Shown here one piece after another: positions 1 through 8,527 of a stretch of DNA of 64,000 bases (positions are counted from its first letter, which is position 1; each line of letters opens with the position of its first letter). Origin of the DNA: Sulfuriferula plumbiphila. Its GTDB lineage: Bacteria > Pseudomonadota > Gammaproteobacteria > Burkholderiales > Sulfuriferulaceae. Location of the stretch: contig NZ_AP021884.1 in the NCBI RefSeq assembly GCF_009938015.1, forward strand, positions 434,001-498,000, given 5' to 3'. Under the pieces are notes generated by a model that made no database searches, had not been told where the DNA came from, and saw nothing but the letters and a program-made list of their open reading frames with translations. Made by a program: the position numbers and the translations under genes.

Positions 1-318
1 GGAATGATGCCCGGCATGGGGGGAATGACGGGGGACAAGGGCGAGTCCGGCGCGCATCAAATGTCAGGGCTGATGAACGACATGTCGAGTGAGATGAAAG
101 ATATGTCCGGCATGATAGAAAGCGGCAGCATGAATCCGGACACGATGAAGAAGATGTCAAGGCAGATGAAGCAAATGGGCGGCATGATGAACAACATGTC
201 GGGCATGATGAACAAGGATATGGCGATGGACGCCGGTACGCAGAAGAAGATGGGCCAGATGCGCAAACAGATGGACCGGATGCACAAGGACATGCCTGCC
301 ACACCCGCAAAGATGTGA
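1..318 (+). CDS. Methionine-rich periplasmic protein (5' end cut by window edge)
   Basis: The reading frame is open from the first base, so the gene probably begins upstream of the window. The visible protein is almost entirely Met, Lys, Gly, Asp and Ser, with repeated MSGM and MKKM-like units and long amphipathic stretches. It has a full-length paralogue at 31109-31546 that carries a signal peptide. The visible part here aligns to the mature region of that paralogue, including the shared tail MRKQ-D-MHKD, which suggests its own signal peptide lies off the left edge. Clustered Met is typical of periplasmic Cu(I)/Ag(I)-binding proteins, and the surrounding copper-type genes agree. Metal binding is inferred, not shown. 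No named family is recognised. Confidence 0.7.
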   Translation, partial: GMMPGMGGMTGDKGESGAHQMSGLMNDMSSEMKDMSGMIESGSMNPDTMKKMSRQMKQMGGMMNNMSGMMNKDMAMDAGTQKKMGQMRKQMDRMHKDMPATPAKM

Positions 319-328
319 GCGCGTTAAA

Positions 329-356
329 CCAGGCGGTCAAGCCGCCTGGCTTTCTT
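329..356 (+). terminator. Intrinsic terminator-like hairpin
   Basis: An 8-bp perfect stem (CCAGGCGG / CCGCCTGG) with a 5-base loop (TCAAG) is followed by CTTTCTT. It lies 11 bases after the stop of the Met-rich gene and just before the next ribosome binding site, so it probably ends or attenuates transcription of the Met-rich gene. Confidence 0.65.
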
Positions 357-366
357 GGAGGCAACC

Positions 367-597
367 ATGGATGTCATGATCATCGCCACGAAAGCCTGCA
401 CGCATCGCAAGAACCTGGAAAAGGAACTCGAATGCTTGCGGATTCCGTACCGCGTGTGTTTCGTCGAAGATTGCGCCGACCTTGTCCAAAAGTTCGGCAT
501 CCGGCATTCGCCGAATCTGGTGGTGGACGATGAAGTCGTGTTCCGGAAACAGCCGACGGAAGTGGAACTGCACGCCTATTTCGACACCAAGAAATAA
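367..597 (+). CDS. Small glutaredoxin/thioredoxin-fold protein
   Basis: A 76-residue protein. It starts with a short beta strand, then KACTHRKNLEKEL, giving a single Cys where glutaredoxins have CxxC. It ends with a cis-Pro-like segment (IRHSPNLVVDDEVVFRK), which is the usual small thioredoxin-fold layout. The start at 367 is preferred over an in-frame ATG at 355 because a GGAG ribosome site sits about 7 bases before 367. It may handle thiols or metal-thiol adducts near the HMA and ATPase genes. A second thioredoxin-like protein with a full CxxC is at 40814. The monothiol or degenerate active site makes a redox role less certain than a chaperone role. Confidence 0.6.
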   Translation: MDVMIIATKACTHRKNLEKELECLRIPYRVCFVEDCADLVQKFGIRHSPNLVVDDEVVFRKQPTEVELHAYFDTKK

Positions 598-848
598 AGC
601 CGGCCCGGGCATCCGGGTTTATCACCAATAGAATTTTAGGAGGGCCTCATCAAGTCGACACTTATCCTTTCGAACTACGAAGGCAGTGTAGTCAGCGGTA
701 TTCAGGCGGTGATGCTGTAGCTCAACCACTCCTGTCATCCCGTCTCATCGCTATGCATCGGGTACCCGCGTATCGTCGGCGAGGATACAACGACTTGAAG
801 GCGTATTGGCGTGTAGTTTTTATCAACCCTTCGGAAAGAGGCATCACT
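598..848 (+). other. Intergenic stretch, 251 bp, no gene seen
   Basis: No convincing coding sequence. A good ribosome site (TAGGAGGG, about 638-645) is followed by a short open frame of about 22 codons that begins with ATC instead of a start codon and ends TAG near 720. This may be the scar of a lost small gene. The last 15 bases hold the ribosome site (GGAAAGAGGC) of the following HMA gene. Confidence 0.4.
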
Positions 849-1103
849 ATGCAAACTGAACTTTTAAAAGTAACGGGAATGACTTGCGGCGGCTGCACCA
901 GCAACGTAACGCACGCGCTGAAGGCGATTCCCGGGGTCGGCGAGGTAAAAGTGTCGCTCTCGGCCGGCGAAGCCACGGTGCAATACGACGAGCGGCTGAC
1001 CTCGACCGATCAACTGAAATCGGCCGTGAAAGGCGCGGGCTATGGCGTGGATACCACCAACACTGCTCAGAAACCTCAAGGCAAGGGTGGCTGCTGCAGT
1101 TAA
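849..1103 (+). CDS. HMA-domain metallochaperone (CopZ/MerP-like)
   Basis: An 84-residue single heavy-metal-associated domain. It has the metal site GMTCGGCTSNV near residues 11-21, the ferredoxin-like beta-alpha-beta continuation (VGEVKVSLSAGEATVQYDE), and an extra C-terminal GGCCS that adds two thiols. Such proteins bind Cu(I) or a related soft metal with the CxxC pair and pass it to a P1B ATPase; one lies at 3991. The start is ATG 849, behind GGAAAGAGG. A longer in-frame ATG at 753 has no ribosome site. There is no signal peptide, so it should be cytosolic. Which metal is carried cannot be read from sequence. Confidence 0.88.
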   Translation: MQTELLKVTGMTCGGCTSNVTHALKAIPGVGEVKVSLSAGEATVQYDERLTSTDQLKSAVKGAGYGVDTTNTAQKPQGKGGCCS

Positions 1104-1166
1104 CTCGAACTGATATCCATCAGTGAAATCGCCATTTTTTTGTTTAATTGAGTAGAGGAGCGAATC

Positions 1167-1337
1167 ATGGAATGGTTTTCACAAAACTGGGTTTGGGTGC
1201 TGTTCTTCGCCGGGATGATCGCGATGCATATGTTCGGCCACGGCGGTGGGAGTGGCGGCGGCCATAAAGACCCCAAGCCCTCAAGCAAAGACAGAGAGCA
1301 ACGTGCTTCGAAACAAGGGCCGGATCATCAACATTGA
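1167..1337 (+). CDS. Small DUF2933-like membrane protein, copy 1
   Basis: A 56-residue protein preceded by AGAGGAG. One N-terminal membrane helix starts MEWFSQNWVWVLFF and ends in MHMFGHGGG. A hydrophilic tail follows with Gly, His, Lys and a final HQH. The pattern W-QNW-WV-F--M--MH-FGHGG recurs at 32305 and 39084. A related DUF2933 protein is at 30156. The His-rich end facing the other side of the membrane suggests a metal-binding anchor, but no function is established. It is followed, as at 32305, by a DUF5676-like gene, which supports a functional pair. Confidence 0.72.
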   Translation: MEWFSQNWVWVLFFAGMIAMHMFGHGGGSGGGHKDPKPSSKDREQRASKQGPDHQH

Positions 1338-1374
1338 CCCGCTAGATATTGGTTTTTAAACAGGGGGCGACGAT

Positions 1375-1635
1375 ATGCTGAATATAAAAGTCGTGACTTG
1401 GTCATTGGCGATTTGGACCACGTTTACGTTCGTGTTTTGTGTCGTCTACGGCCTGCTGACGCCGTCAAGCGTGCACATGGTTGCGTTTCTCGAGCAAGTA
1501 TTGCCGGGATTCGAATGGCTCAGTTGGCGGGGCTTTCTCGTTGGGTTGATTCAGAGTTTCCTCTATGGCGCATACGCGGGTCTCGTCTACGTGCCCATTT
1601 ACAATTTTCTGCATCGCAAGTGGATAAGACAATAG
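1375..1635 (+). CDS. DUF5676-like small membrane protein, copy 1
   Basis: An 86-residue protein with two clear transmembrane helices (about residues 8-28 and 52-76) and the conserved end YAGLVYVPIYNFLHRKW. It is very similar along its length to the protein at 32511-32777, including the start MLNIK and the segment FLEQVLP. A ribosome site (GGGGGCGA) precedes the ATG. The stop codon abuts the next gene with no gap. The role is unknown. Such proteins are found in metal-resistance islands beside DUF2933-like proteins, as here. Confidence 0.75.
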   Translation: MLNIKVVTWSLAIWTTFTFVFCVVYGLLTPSSVHMVAFLEQVLPGFEWLSWRGFLVGLIQSFLYGAYAGLVYVPIYNFLHRKWIRQ

Positions 1636-2442
1636 ATGAATAAGAAAGCCAATGAAAAAGAATCGAGTGGACCCGCGCCCTCAATTTCAAAAAAGTCCTA
1701 CAAGGACAGCCTGCACAAGCTCCAGATCGAACTGGTTAAGCTGCAGCGGCATTTCATTCAGTGCGACGACAAAATCCTGATCATCTTTGAAGGCCGGGAC
1801 GCCGCCGGGAAGGACGGCACGATCAAGCGCATCGTTGAGCATTTGAGTCCGCGCGAAACACGCGTTGTGGCCCTCGGCAAGCCCTCGGATCGAGACCGTA
1901 CATCGTGGTACTTCCAGCGTTATGTTCCATATTTGCCGGCGGCTCAGGAACTCGTGCTGTTTAACCGCAGTTGGTACAACCGGGCGGGGGTGGAGCGGGT
2001 AATGGGCTTCTGCACCGAGGCCGAGTACCAAGAGTTCATGGGCTCGGTGTCAGACTTCGAGCATATGTTGATGCGCTCTGGAATCAAGCTCCTCAAGTAC
2101 TATCTCGACATCAGCAAACCCGAGCAGAAGCAACGCTTGAATGAGCGCAAGAGTGATCCACTCACACAATGGAAAGTCAGCACGCTTGACAACCTGGCGC
2201 TCAAGAAGTGGAAGCAGTACAGCCTGGCGCGCGACGAGATGCTGGCACACACCCACAACGCCATAGCACCGTGGACCATCGTGCGCGCCGACGACAAACA
2301 ATTGGCACGGCTCAACATCATCAAGAATCTGCTCAGCCGGCTTCACTATGCAGACAAGGACGAGCGGCTGATCCTGCCGGACCCTGATGTTGTCTTTATG
2401 TACGACGAAACGTATTTGAAAAACGGCATGATTGCAGAGTGA
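1636..2442 (+). CDS. ppk2: Polyphosphate kinase 2
   Basis: A 268-residue PPK2-family kinase, a typical single-domain length. It shows the Walker A-like loop EGRDAAGKDGTIKR (residues 52-65), the FNRSWYNRAGVERVMGFC segment that holds the Walker B and lid residues, and the conserved C-terminal W-----D-----N----LL helix. It would move phosphate between polyphosphate and nucleoside di- or monophosphates in the cytoplasm. The start directly follows the stop of the preceding gene with no separate strong ribosome site, which suggests translational coupling. Polyphosphate is known to take part in metal tolerance in some bacteria; a link to this island is an inference from position. Confidence 0.93.
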   Translation: MNKKANEKESSGPAPSISKKSYKDSLHKLQIELVKLQRHFIQCDDKILIIFEGRDAAGKDGTIKRIVEHLSPRETRVVALGKPSDRDRTSWYFQRYVPYLPAAQELVLFNRSWYNRAGVERVMGFCTEAEYQEFMGSVSDFEHMLMRSGIKLLKYYLDISKPEQKQRLNERKSDPLTQWKVSTLDNLALKKWKQYSLARDEMLAHTHNAIAPWTIVRADDKQLARLNIIKNLLSRLHYADKDERLILPDPDVVFMYDETYLKNGMIAE

Positions 2443-2473
2443 ATCAGACGCGCGGCGGAGGTAAGGCTCGTTA

Positions 2474-2623
2474 ATGAATAACCCGAACATCCCGGCACTC
2501 GCCGTGTCCGGCAGCTCCGCGCTATTGGCTATCAATGCGCCCATGCTGAAGCGGACCAAGCTGGCAGGTATCCGTCGGCTTGGCGGAGCGGCGGCGACTG
2601 TTGCGGCGCAGGTGCCGGCGTGA
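2474..2623 (+). pseudogene. C-terminal scrap of a copA-like P-type ATPase
   Basis: A 49-codon open frame with its own ATG. Its product (PALAVSGSSALLAINAPMLK and on) matches the last 45 or so residues of the ATPase at 3991-6411 ([20 protein letters not shown]), including LAGIRR-GGAA. It therefore looks like the remnant of a second ATPase copy deleted between ppk2 and the MFS gene. Its TGA overlaps the GTG start of the next gene (GTGA), so the scrap could act as a coupled leader peptide. No ATPase function is possible. Confidence 0.75.
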
Positions 2624-3897
2624 CGGTCACCACGCAGCGCCCAGTCGGCGTGCCCCGTGCCACCATGGCCACGCTCATGCTCGCCGTCTTCACGGTGTCA
2701 GTCGGCTTTGGCGTCGTGCTTCCGCTTCTGCCCTACCTGATCGAGCGGCTCCTGGGAGCGGGCGTAGCGGCTGCGCAAGTTTCCCGGCACACCGGGCTAC
2801 TGACCGCTGTCTACACCCTCTCGCTTTTTCTGTTTGCTCCCATGTGGGGCCGGCTATCCGATCGACGCGGCCCGCGTGGTGTGTTGTTTGTCGGGCTGCT
2901 CGGCTTCGGCGTCACCATGCTGGTTTTCTCGTTCGTTGAGAGTCTCATTGCGGTTTACGCCGAGCGTTTCTTGAGCGGCATGTTTGCTGCAGCGGTGACG
3001 CCAGTGGCGGCGGCCGTGATCGGCAACCTCACTCCCACCGAACAGGGGCGCGCGCGCCGGCTCGCGTTTGTGAGCATGGCCGGCATCGCCGGCTTCCTGC
3101 TCGGACCGATGCTGGGTGTGTTCGTCACGCGCTTTGCAGCGGATTTCTTTACTCTCGCCATGCCCGCCGGATCGGTCGCGATTCCGCTCGTGGCGACTGC
3201 ACTGCTCGCCTTCCTCGTGGCCCCCGCTGTCGCGTTTGCCGTGCCGAGTGGCGAGAGCCACGATCGGTCACAGAAGACGACGGGCGTCTCGGTCGATAAG
3301 GCTGCATGGCTTGTGCCGAAGCTGCTCATCCTCACCTTCATCGTCTCGGCCGGCGTCGGGGTGTTCGAGGTCGGACTCGCACTGCGCGGCAAGCAGGAGC
3401 TCGGCTTGACCCCGTACCAGATCGCGCTGATGTTCACCGAGTGCAGCCTGGTCATGTTTGTGATACAGGCAATCGTATTCTCGCCATGGTTCAAGCCGGA
3501 TAGGACCCGCTGGCTCATCGCGCCCGCGCTGTCCGTGCTGGCGGCCAGCTTGTTCCTGGTATCGTGGACGTCTGATTTTACGTCGATGCTGGTCGTGATC
3601 GGTGCGGTCGCGGCCAGCGCCGGCATCCTCTCGCCGATACTGACTTACTGGATCTCGGCCAAGGCCGGGAGCGCGCAGGGCTGGGAACTCGGCAAGCAGA
3701 CGGCAGCCGCCAGCCTGGGGGTCACCCTGGGCTCGGCGGCAGGCGGACTCCTCTTCAATATCGCCACCTTGCCTGGCGCCCCCTTCGTCCTGACCGCGGG
3801 CCTTGCCGCACTGGGCTTCCTGCTAAGCCTCGGACTGCCGCATTTACTCGTGCCCCATCATCTCGGAGGCAGGGTATTTACGAGCGAGCCACCGTGA
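2620..3897 (+). CDS. MFS transporter
   Basis: A 425-residue protein with about 12 hydrophobic helices. The loop between helices 2 and 3 carries GRLSDRRGPRGV, the MFS motif A signature. A longer hydrophilic loop near residues 205-225 divides the two halves. It is an inner-membrane secondary transporter. It starts at GTG 2620, overlapping the upstream ATPase scrap by 4 bases. The substrate is not visible; the position between a polyphosphate kinase and a copper-type ATPase suggests export of a toxic solute, but drug-type or metabolite-type MFS proteins look the same at this level. Confidence 0.82.
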   Translation: MTVTTQRPVGVPRATMATLMLAVFTVSVGFGVVLPLLPYLIERLLGAGVAAAQVSRHTGLLTAVYTLSLFLFAPMWGRLSDRRGPRGVLFVGLLGFGVTMLVFSFVESLIAVYAERFLSGMFAAAVTPVAAAVIGNLTPTEQGRARRLAFVSMAGIAGFLLGPMLGVFVTRFAADFFTLAMPAGSVAIPLVATALLAFLVAPAVAFAVPSGESHDRSQKTTGVSVDKAAWLVPKLLILTFIVSAGVGVFEVGLALRGKQELGLTPYQIALMFTECSLVMFVIQAIVFSPWFKPDRTRWLIAPALSVLAASLFLVSWTSDFTSMLVVIGAVAASAGILSPILTYWISAKAGSAQGWELGKQTAAASLGVTLGSAAGGLLFNIATLPGAPFVLTAGLAALGFLLSLGLPHLLVPHHLGGRVFTSEPP

Positions 3898-3990
3898 CCG
3901 GAACCACCATAAAAGAAAATCTCGACAACGGCCTGCTTGCGCCGTAGCCGGAGACTTACAAGACCTGCTGAAGACAACTGAGGAACAACG

Positions 3991-6411
3991 ATGAAAACAA
4001 CCGTCATTGATGTGCGCGGCCTGCTCTCCCCGTTGAGTGCCTGGGGCGTCGAGAAGCAACTCGCCAAGGCGCCAGGGGTAAAGCAGGTCGATGTGAACTG
4101 CGTTTCAGGCAGCGCAATGGTGGTGTATGACGAGACGGTGACGGGCCTCAATGCCATCAAGGCGAAAGTACGCGAGTGCGGCCATCACTGTGGCGGCGAG
4201 ATTGTGCCCAAGCATCTTTGTGAACAAGAACATCCGCCTGGCGATGCACAAGTCAAGGCGGATCCTGCAAAGGCTACGCCGGTCTCCGCAGCGCCGCCCG
4301 CGCAACATCACCAGCACACCGGGCAAGCCCAAACCGCGCAAGCTGCCGAGCATGCGGATAGGGACAGCATGGGCCATGAGATGGGCCACGGCGCCGGCAT
4401 GGACATGCAGGCGATGGCGCGCGACATGCGCAACCGTTTCTTCATTGCGCTGGTATTTGCGCTACCGGTGTTTCTCTATGCCTCGATGGGGATGGAGTTT
4501 CTCAAGCTTGAACCGCCGTTTGGGATGGACCGCAATCTTTTTCTGTTTCTGCTCGCGAGCGGCGCGATTATCTACCCCGGCTGGCCGTTTTACGTCGCCG
4601 CGTTGCGTGCCGTCAGAAACGGCGTGGCCAACATGGCCGTGCTCGTTCTTCTGTCTGTGGGAACGGGCTATTTTTTCAGTGTGGGCACCACTTTTTTCTT
4701 CGCAGGCGAACAGTTCTACGAAGCCTCGTCGGTGCTGCTGGTCTTCATTCTGCTGGGCCATTGGCTGGAGATGCGCGCCCGCGCCGGGGCGTCCGATGCC
4801 ATCCGCGCGCTGATGGACCTTGCCCCGCCGCAAGCGACCGTGCTGCGCGAGGGACGCGAGATAGAACTGCCAACGGCCGAGTTGAAAGTCGGCGACACGG
4901 TGATCATCCGGCCCGGCAATAAAATTCCGGTGGATGGCGAAGTCATCGAGGGCGAATCGCAGGTAGACGAATCCATGCTCACCGGCGAATCCATGCCGGT
5001 CAAAAAGACACTCGGCGCTGCCGTGATCGGCGCCACCATCAACAAAAGCGGCAGCTTCAAATACCGCGCGACCAAGGTCGGCGCCGACACTGCACTCGCC
5101 CAGATCGTGAAACTGGTGCAAGCGGCGCAGAACTCCAAGGCACCCGGCCAACGGCTGGCCGACCGGGCTGCGCAATGGCTGGTACTCGCCGCGATCGTCA
5201 CCGGTCTTGCTACCTTTGCGGTATGGTTCTGGTGGATCGGCCAGCCGCTGCTGTTTGCCATGACGCTGACCATCACCGTATTCGTGATCGCCTGCCCGGA
5301 TGCACTGGGCCTGGCCACGCCCATGGCGATCATGGTCGGCACCGGGCTGGGGGCCATGAACGGCATCCTGTTCAAGAACGCCGCCGCCTTGGAAGAAGCC
5401 ACCAAGCTTAACGTGATTATCTTCGACAAGACCGGTACGCTGACCCTGGGGCAGCCCGAGGTCGTGGATGTGGCGACGGCAATGGGCACCGACGTGGATG
5501 CCATGCTGGCCTTGGCCGCCGCGGTTGAGCAAGGTTCCGAACACCCCCTCGCCCAGGCGATTCTAAAACGTGCGGCCGGCATGCCGACGCAACCAAGCAG
5601 CGGCTTTACCAATATCGACGGCATGGGCGCCAAGGCGGAAGTCGAAGGACGCACTGTGCTGCTGGGTAATCGTAAATTGATGGACGCAGAACAGGTTGAT
5701 ATGAACGGCCTGGTCGCCAAGGCCGACGAGATGCAGGGCGCGGGTCGCACCGTCGTGCATGTGGCTCACGGCGGCAAGCTGCTCGGGCTCATCGCCATCG
5801 CCGATGCGCTGCGGCCGACATCGAAGGACACCATCCAGGCGCTGCAGCGACGCGGCGTGAAAGTGGCCATGCTCACCGGCGACAACCGTGCCACCGCCGA
5901 GCGCATCGGCCATGAACTCGGTATCGACATCGTGCTCGCCGACGTGCTGCCGGGTCAGAAGGCGGAGAAGCTCAAGGAGCTGCAAGCGCAAGGCAACAAG
6001 GTCGGCATGGTGGGCGACGGCATCAACGATGCGCCCGCCCTGACCCAAGCTGACGTGGGCTTCGCCATCGGCGCCGGCACCGACGTGGCGATGGAGAGCG
6101 CCGATGTGGTGCTGATGAAGAGCGACCCTTACGATGTGGTGGGCGCACTGGAGCTTTCCCGCGCCACGCTGCGCAAGATGCACCAGAATCTCGGCTGGGC
6201 GGTCGGCTACAACGTCATCGCCTTCCCGCTCGCCGCGGGTGTGTTCTACCCGTTTACGCTGAGCCCCGAGATCGCGGCTCTTGCCATGTCCGGCAGCTCG
6301 GCGTTGGTGGCCGTTAATGCACTGATGTTGAAGCGCACCAGGCTGGCGGGCATCCGCCGATCAGGCGGGGCCGCCAAAATGGAGGCTGCCAAGGGATGGA
6401 AATCTGCATAA
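3991..6411 (+). CDS. P1B-type heavy-metal ATPase with CPD metal motif
   Basis: An 806-residue metal-exporting ATPase. The N-terminal 65 residues form an HMA-like fold but have LLSPLSA instead of GMxCxxC, so that site is degenerate. A linker rich in His and Met (about residues 105-140) may replace it. The TGES loop, DKTGT (phosphorylated D479), SEHPLA and [10 protein letters not shown] are all present. The transmembrane metal motif reads [10 protein letters not shown] (C435-P-D437) rather than CPC of Cu(I) pumps or CPH. An Asp ligand should change metal preference or coordination. The gene follows TGAGGAA and sits beside HMA and rhodanese genes. Copper-type function is likely from overall similarity, but the exact ion is uncertain. 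Confidence 0.9.
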   Translation: MKTTVIDVRGLLSPLSAWGVEKQLAKAPGVKQVDVNCVSGSAMVVYDETVTGLNAIKAKVRECGHHCGGEIVPKHLCEQEHPPGDAQVKADPAKATPVSAAPPAQHHQHTGQAQTAQAAEHADRDSMGHEMGHGAGMDMQAMARDMRNRFFIALVFALPVFLYASMGMEFLKLEPPFGMDRNLFLFLLASGAIIYPGWPFYVAALRAVRNGVANMAVLVLLSVGTGYFFSVGTTFFFAGEQFYEASSVLLVFILLGHWLEMRARAGASDAIRALMDLAPPQATVLREGREIELPTAELKVGDTVIIRPGNKIPVDGEVIEGESQVDESMLTGESMPVKKTLGAAVIGATINKSGSFKYRATKVGADTALAQIVKLVQAAQNSKAPGQRLADRAAQWLVLAAIVTGLATFAVWFWWIGQPLLFAMTLTITVFVIACPDALGLATPMAIMVGTGLGAMNGILFKNAAALEEATKLNVIIFDKTGTLTLGQPEVVDVATAMGTDVDAMLALAAAVEQGSEHPLAQAILKRAAGMPTQPSSGFTNIDGMGAKAEVEGRTVLLGNRKLMDAEQVDMNGLVAKADEMQGAGRTVVHVAHGGKLLGLIAIADALRPTSKDTIQALQRRGVKVAMLTGDNRATAERIGHELGIDIVLADVLPGQKAEKLKELQAQGNKVGMVGDGINDAPALTQADVGFAIGAGTDVAMESADVVLMKSDPYDVVGALELSRATLRKMHQNLGWAVGYNVIAFPLAAGVFYPFTLSPEIAALAMSGSSALVAVNALMLKRTRLAGIRRSGGAAKMEAAKGWKSA

Positions 6412-6435
6412 CAATAACTTTAGGAGAGACAGCGC

Positions 6436-7092
6436 ATGAAGAATTACCAACCGCCTGCTTCAACCGCATTGCCAACTGAGTTGCTTGTGCCGGGCGCAGC
6501 GCCGACTTTGGCGGTGAACATCACCGCCGCTCTGGCGTCGGTGGACGTGATGCATCATGGCCGGAAGGTCACCATCATGCGCAATCAGAACCAGAGCAAC
6601 GCTGTCAATTCGGATTTCGCCAAGACTTCGCGCAAATGCCCACCATTCTGCATTCAGCCCAATGAGCTGGCGCCTGGCGTGAAAACCATAGCTGAACTCG
6701 AAGTGTTGCACTTTCTCAAGAAAATAAGCGACGGCGATGCGTCCATGATGGTGATCGACTCGCGTACGCCGGCCTGGGTAGAAAAGGGCATCATCCCCGG
6801 GACGGTGAACATCCCGTGGGACACACTTAACATCGGCAAGGCGGATCCGGCCGCCGTGCAAGAAATTCTGGAAAACCAACTGGGCGCCAAGCGGCGGGAT
6901 GAGTTCTGGGATTTCGACAACGTCAAGACGCTGGTGATGTTCTGCAATGGCCCTTGGTGCGGACAGTCATCGACCACGATCAAAGACCTACTGAAAATCG
7001 GTTATCCGGCGCACAAAATCCTCTGGTATCGCGGCGGTATGCAGGATTGGGAAAGCCTCGGGCTGACCACACTCAAACCATTGGGCAAATAA
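6436..7092 (+). CDS. Rhodanese-domain protein
   Basis: A 218-residue protein. The C-terminal rhodanese domain (about 85-215) contains MMVIDSRTPAWVEKGIIPGT, the usual DxR and (I/V)PG-(V/I)N-P landmarks, and an active-site loop CNGPWCGQS with the nucleophile at C170 and a second Cys at C175. The N-terminal 60 or so residues are unusual and hold CPPFC. It would carry a persulfide sulfur. No signal peptide is clear. It has a good ribosome site (AGGAGAGAC) 24 bases after the ATPase stop, so it is probably in the same operon. The paired Cys could also bind metal. Confidence 0.82.
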   Translation: MKNYQPPASTALPTELLVPGAAPTLAVNITAALASVDVMHHGRKVTIMRNQNQSNAVNSDFAKTSRKCPPFCIQPNELAPGVKTIAELEVLHFLKKISDGDASMMVIDSRTPAWVEKGIIPGTVNIPWDTLNIGKADPAAVQEILENQLGAKRRDEFWDFDNVKTLVMFCNGPWCGQSSTTIKDLLKIGYPAHKILWYRGGMQDWESLGLTTLKPLGK

Positions 7093-7533
7093 ACGTTTAT
7101 CATTGTCATGATCTGAACGGGGTACGACGGGTCGGCGTCGGTCCCTCGCGGCGCCTTCGCTTGCTTGCCTGCCTGTCTCACTTACTCAACTTAGATTGCG
7201 CTTTCAGCAGGCGCTGACGATGGCAAGCCAGGCCAAAATCCGCAGGAACGCCAAAATTTCTTGCAGAACCCCATGCACAGCATGCTTGACGGCATCAAGA
7301 TAATGCGTGGAAAAAAATGGAACAAGCGGGATCAGACAGGCTCCTGGCGCATGAACGCGACATTACAAAAATGTAATCCGGCCGTCACGCTGGCGTTATC
7401 ACCAGTGGTTTACTCTGGCCCTGTTCAAACACATTTCCAGATGGTCATGGTTCAGCATGGTGGAAATGGAAATGCCCATACCCGATAACATCCTGCCCAA
7501 TGCCTGGTTTACACACACAAGGAAAACATCACG
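7093..7533 (+). other. Intergenic region, 441 bp
   Basis: No supported gene. A 75-codon frame at 7261-7488 has no ribosome site and no protein-like composition. The useful content is the dyad at 7362-7377, described separately. A probable promoter for the downstream cupredoxin remnant should lie between the dyad and 7500. Confidence 0.5.
7362..7377. promoter_or_regulatory. Copper-box-like operator dyad
   Basis: A perfect inverted repeat ATTACA-AAAA-TGTAAT. The shape TTACA-4-TGTAA resembles operators of the CopR/PcoR/CusR class of copper response regulators. It lies about 155 bases upstream of the cupredoxin remnant, a typical target gene. No matching regulator gene is in the window. Confidence 0.5.
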
Positions 7534-7785
7534 ATGAAAACCGCCTTAACCGCGATCACGGCGATGGCAGCGACACCACCCTTGAGCCAGCCCGGTGACA
7601 CGAAAAATGCCAACCGCACCCTGCATATTACCATGAGCGACACCATGCGCTTTACCCTCGCCACGATCAAGGTAAAACAGGGCGACACGGTAAAATTTCT
7701 GGTGACCAACATCGGCAAGATCAAGCACGAAATGGTGATGACACCCAGGCGGCGCTCCAAGAACACACCACGCTTATGCGCAGAT
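7534..7785 (+). pseudogene. Broken cupredoxin gene
   Basis: The first 70 codons look like a periplasmic cupredoxin: a short signal-like start, then RTLHITMSDTMRFTLATIKV and a KQGDTVKFLVTN-IGKIKHEMVM strand pair. The His of KHEM is the first copper ligand of the family. Just after this (about 7740) the frame breaks; the continuation GTQAALQEHTTLMR is in another frame and matches the expected next helix. Then, near 7785, the sequence turns into arnT-like debris, so the Cys/His/Met copper loop is lost. It is therefore a nonfunctional truncated gene. Confidence 0.72.
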
Positions 7786-7799
7786 CGTCCTGCTCAGAC

Positions 7800-8147
7800 A
7801 CGACAAGCCTTTCCCCTTCCAGTTTACCTACCATATCGCCGAACGCGCCCGCCCCGAACTGCGCCAGGACATCGCCTTCTTCAGCGTCGATACCTACCCA
7901 GACTCTACCCTTCTACATCAAGCGTGCGGTGATCATGGTTGCCTACAAGGACGAACTCGGTTTCGGCATCGCTCATGAGCCCGAGAAATTCATCGCGGAT
8001 CTTGCCGCGTTCGAACCGGCTTGGCGGGCGGCGCTCTGGGCCTTGGCCCTGATGCCGCCGCACACCTATCGGGAATTCCTGGGTAAGGGCCTGCCGATGC
8101 GCCTGGTAGGGCAAGATACGTGCCGTACCATCGTGGCCAAGCCCTGA
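7800..8147 (+). pseudogene. 3' fragment of an arnT-like gene
   Basis: Two overlapping frames encode the C-terminal 105 or so residues of an ArnT-type glycosyltransferase: TYHIAERARPELRQDIAFFS, then after a frameshift near 7905, PFYIKRAVIMVAYKDELGFG and LPMRLVGQDTCRTIVAKP. These align with the end of the intact protein at 15346-17004 (AYTIAQRIKPYLKPGVPFYS; LPMRVIARDTRRVVVTTP). The start is replaced by cupredoxin sequence, so a deletion joined the two genes. Six bases after its stop the SMR gene starts, the same order as at 17000. Confidence 0.75.
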
Positions 8148-8152
8148 CGGCA

Positions 8153-8527
8153 ATGACCATCGTCAGCTTCGTCCTCATCCTCACCGGCGTGCTGCTCAAT
8201 GCCGCCGCCCAATTGCTGCTGAAGGCAGGCACTAATGCCATCGGCCATTTCGAATTCCGTCTCGACAACGTCATTCCCGTGGGCCTCAGGCTCGCCTTCG
8301 AGCCGCACATCATCGGGGGATTGAGTTGCTACGCGGTCGGTGTGGTGGTGTGGATCATGGCTTTGTCGCGGACGCCTGTCAGCGTTGCCTATCCGATGCT
8401 CTCCATCGGTTACATCGTTAATGCGATCATCGCCAGTTTCTGGTTCGGCGAAAACGTCTCTTCCCAGAATCTGCTCGGCATCGGTTTCATCATCGTCGGC
8501 GTCTGGCTGGTGGCGGTCCGCCCATGA
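8153..8527 (+). CDS. SMR-family membrane protein, ArnE/ArnF-like
   Basis: A 124-residue protein with four transmembrane helices, the classic small multidrug resistance size. It starts TIVSFVLILTGVLLNAAAQL, with the GVLLNA-AQLLLKAGT motif shared with the fusion protein at 17001. ArnE/ArnF are SMR-like subunits that flip undecaprenyl-phosphate aminoarabinose for lipid A modification. The position right after an arnT 3' end supports that role, though a generic EmrE-type exporter is possible. The ATG at 8153 is preferred to 8120 because the latter lies inside the upstream gene. It appears intact. Confidence 0.75.
   Translation: MTIVSFVLILTGVLLNAAAQLLLKAGTNAIGHFEFRLDNVIPVGLRLAFEPHIIGGLSCYAVGVVVWIMALSRTPVSVAYPMLSIGYIVNAIIASFWFGENVSSQNLLGIGFIIVGVWLVAVRP

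Noticed and set aside
7261-7488. 75-codon open frame after the rhodanese gene
   Set aside because: It has no ribosome site and no protein-like composition, and it covers the operator dyad.
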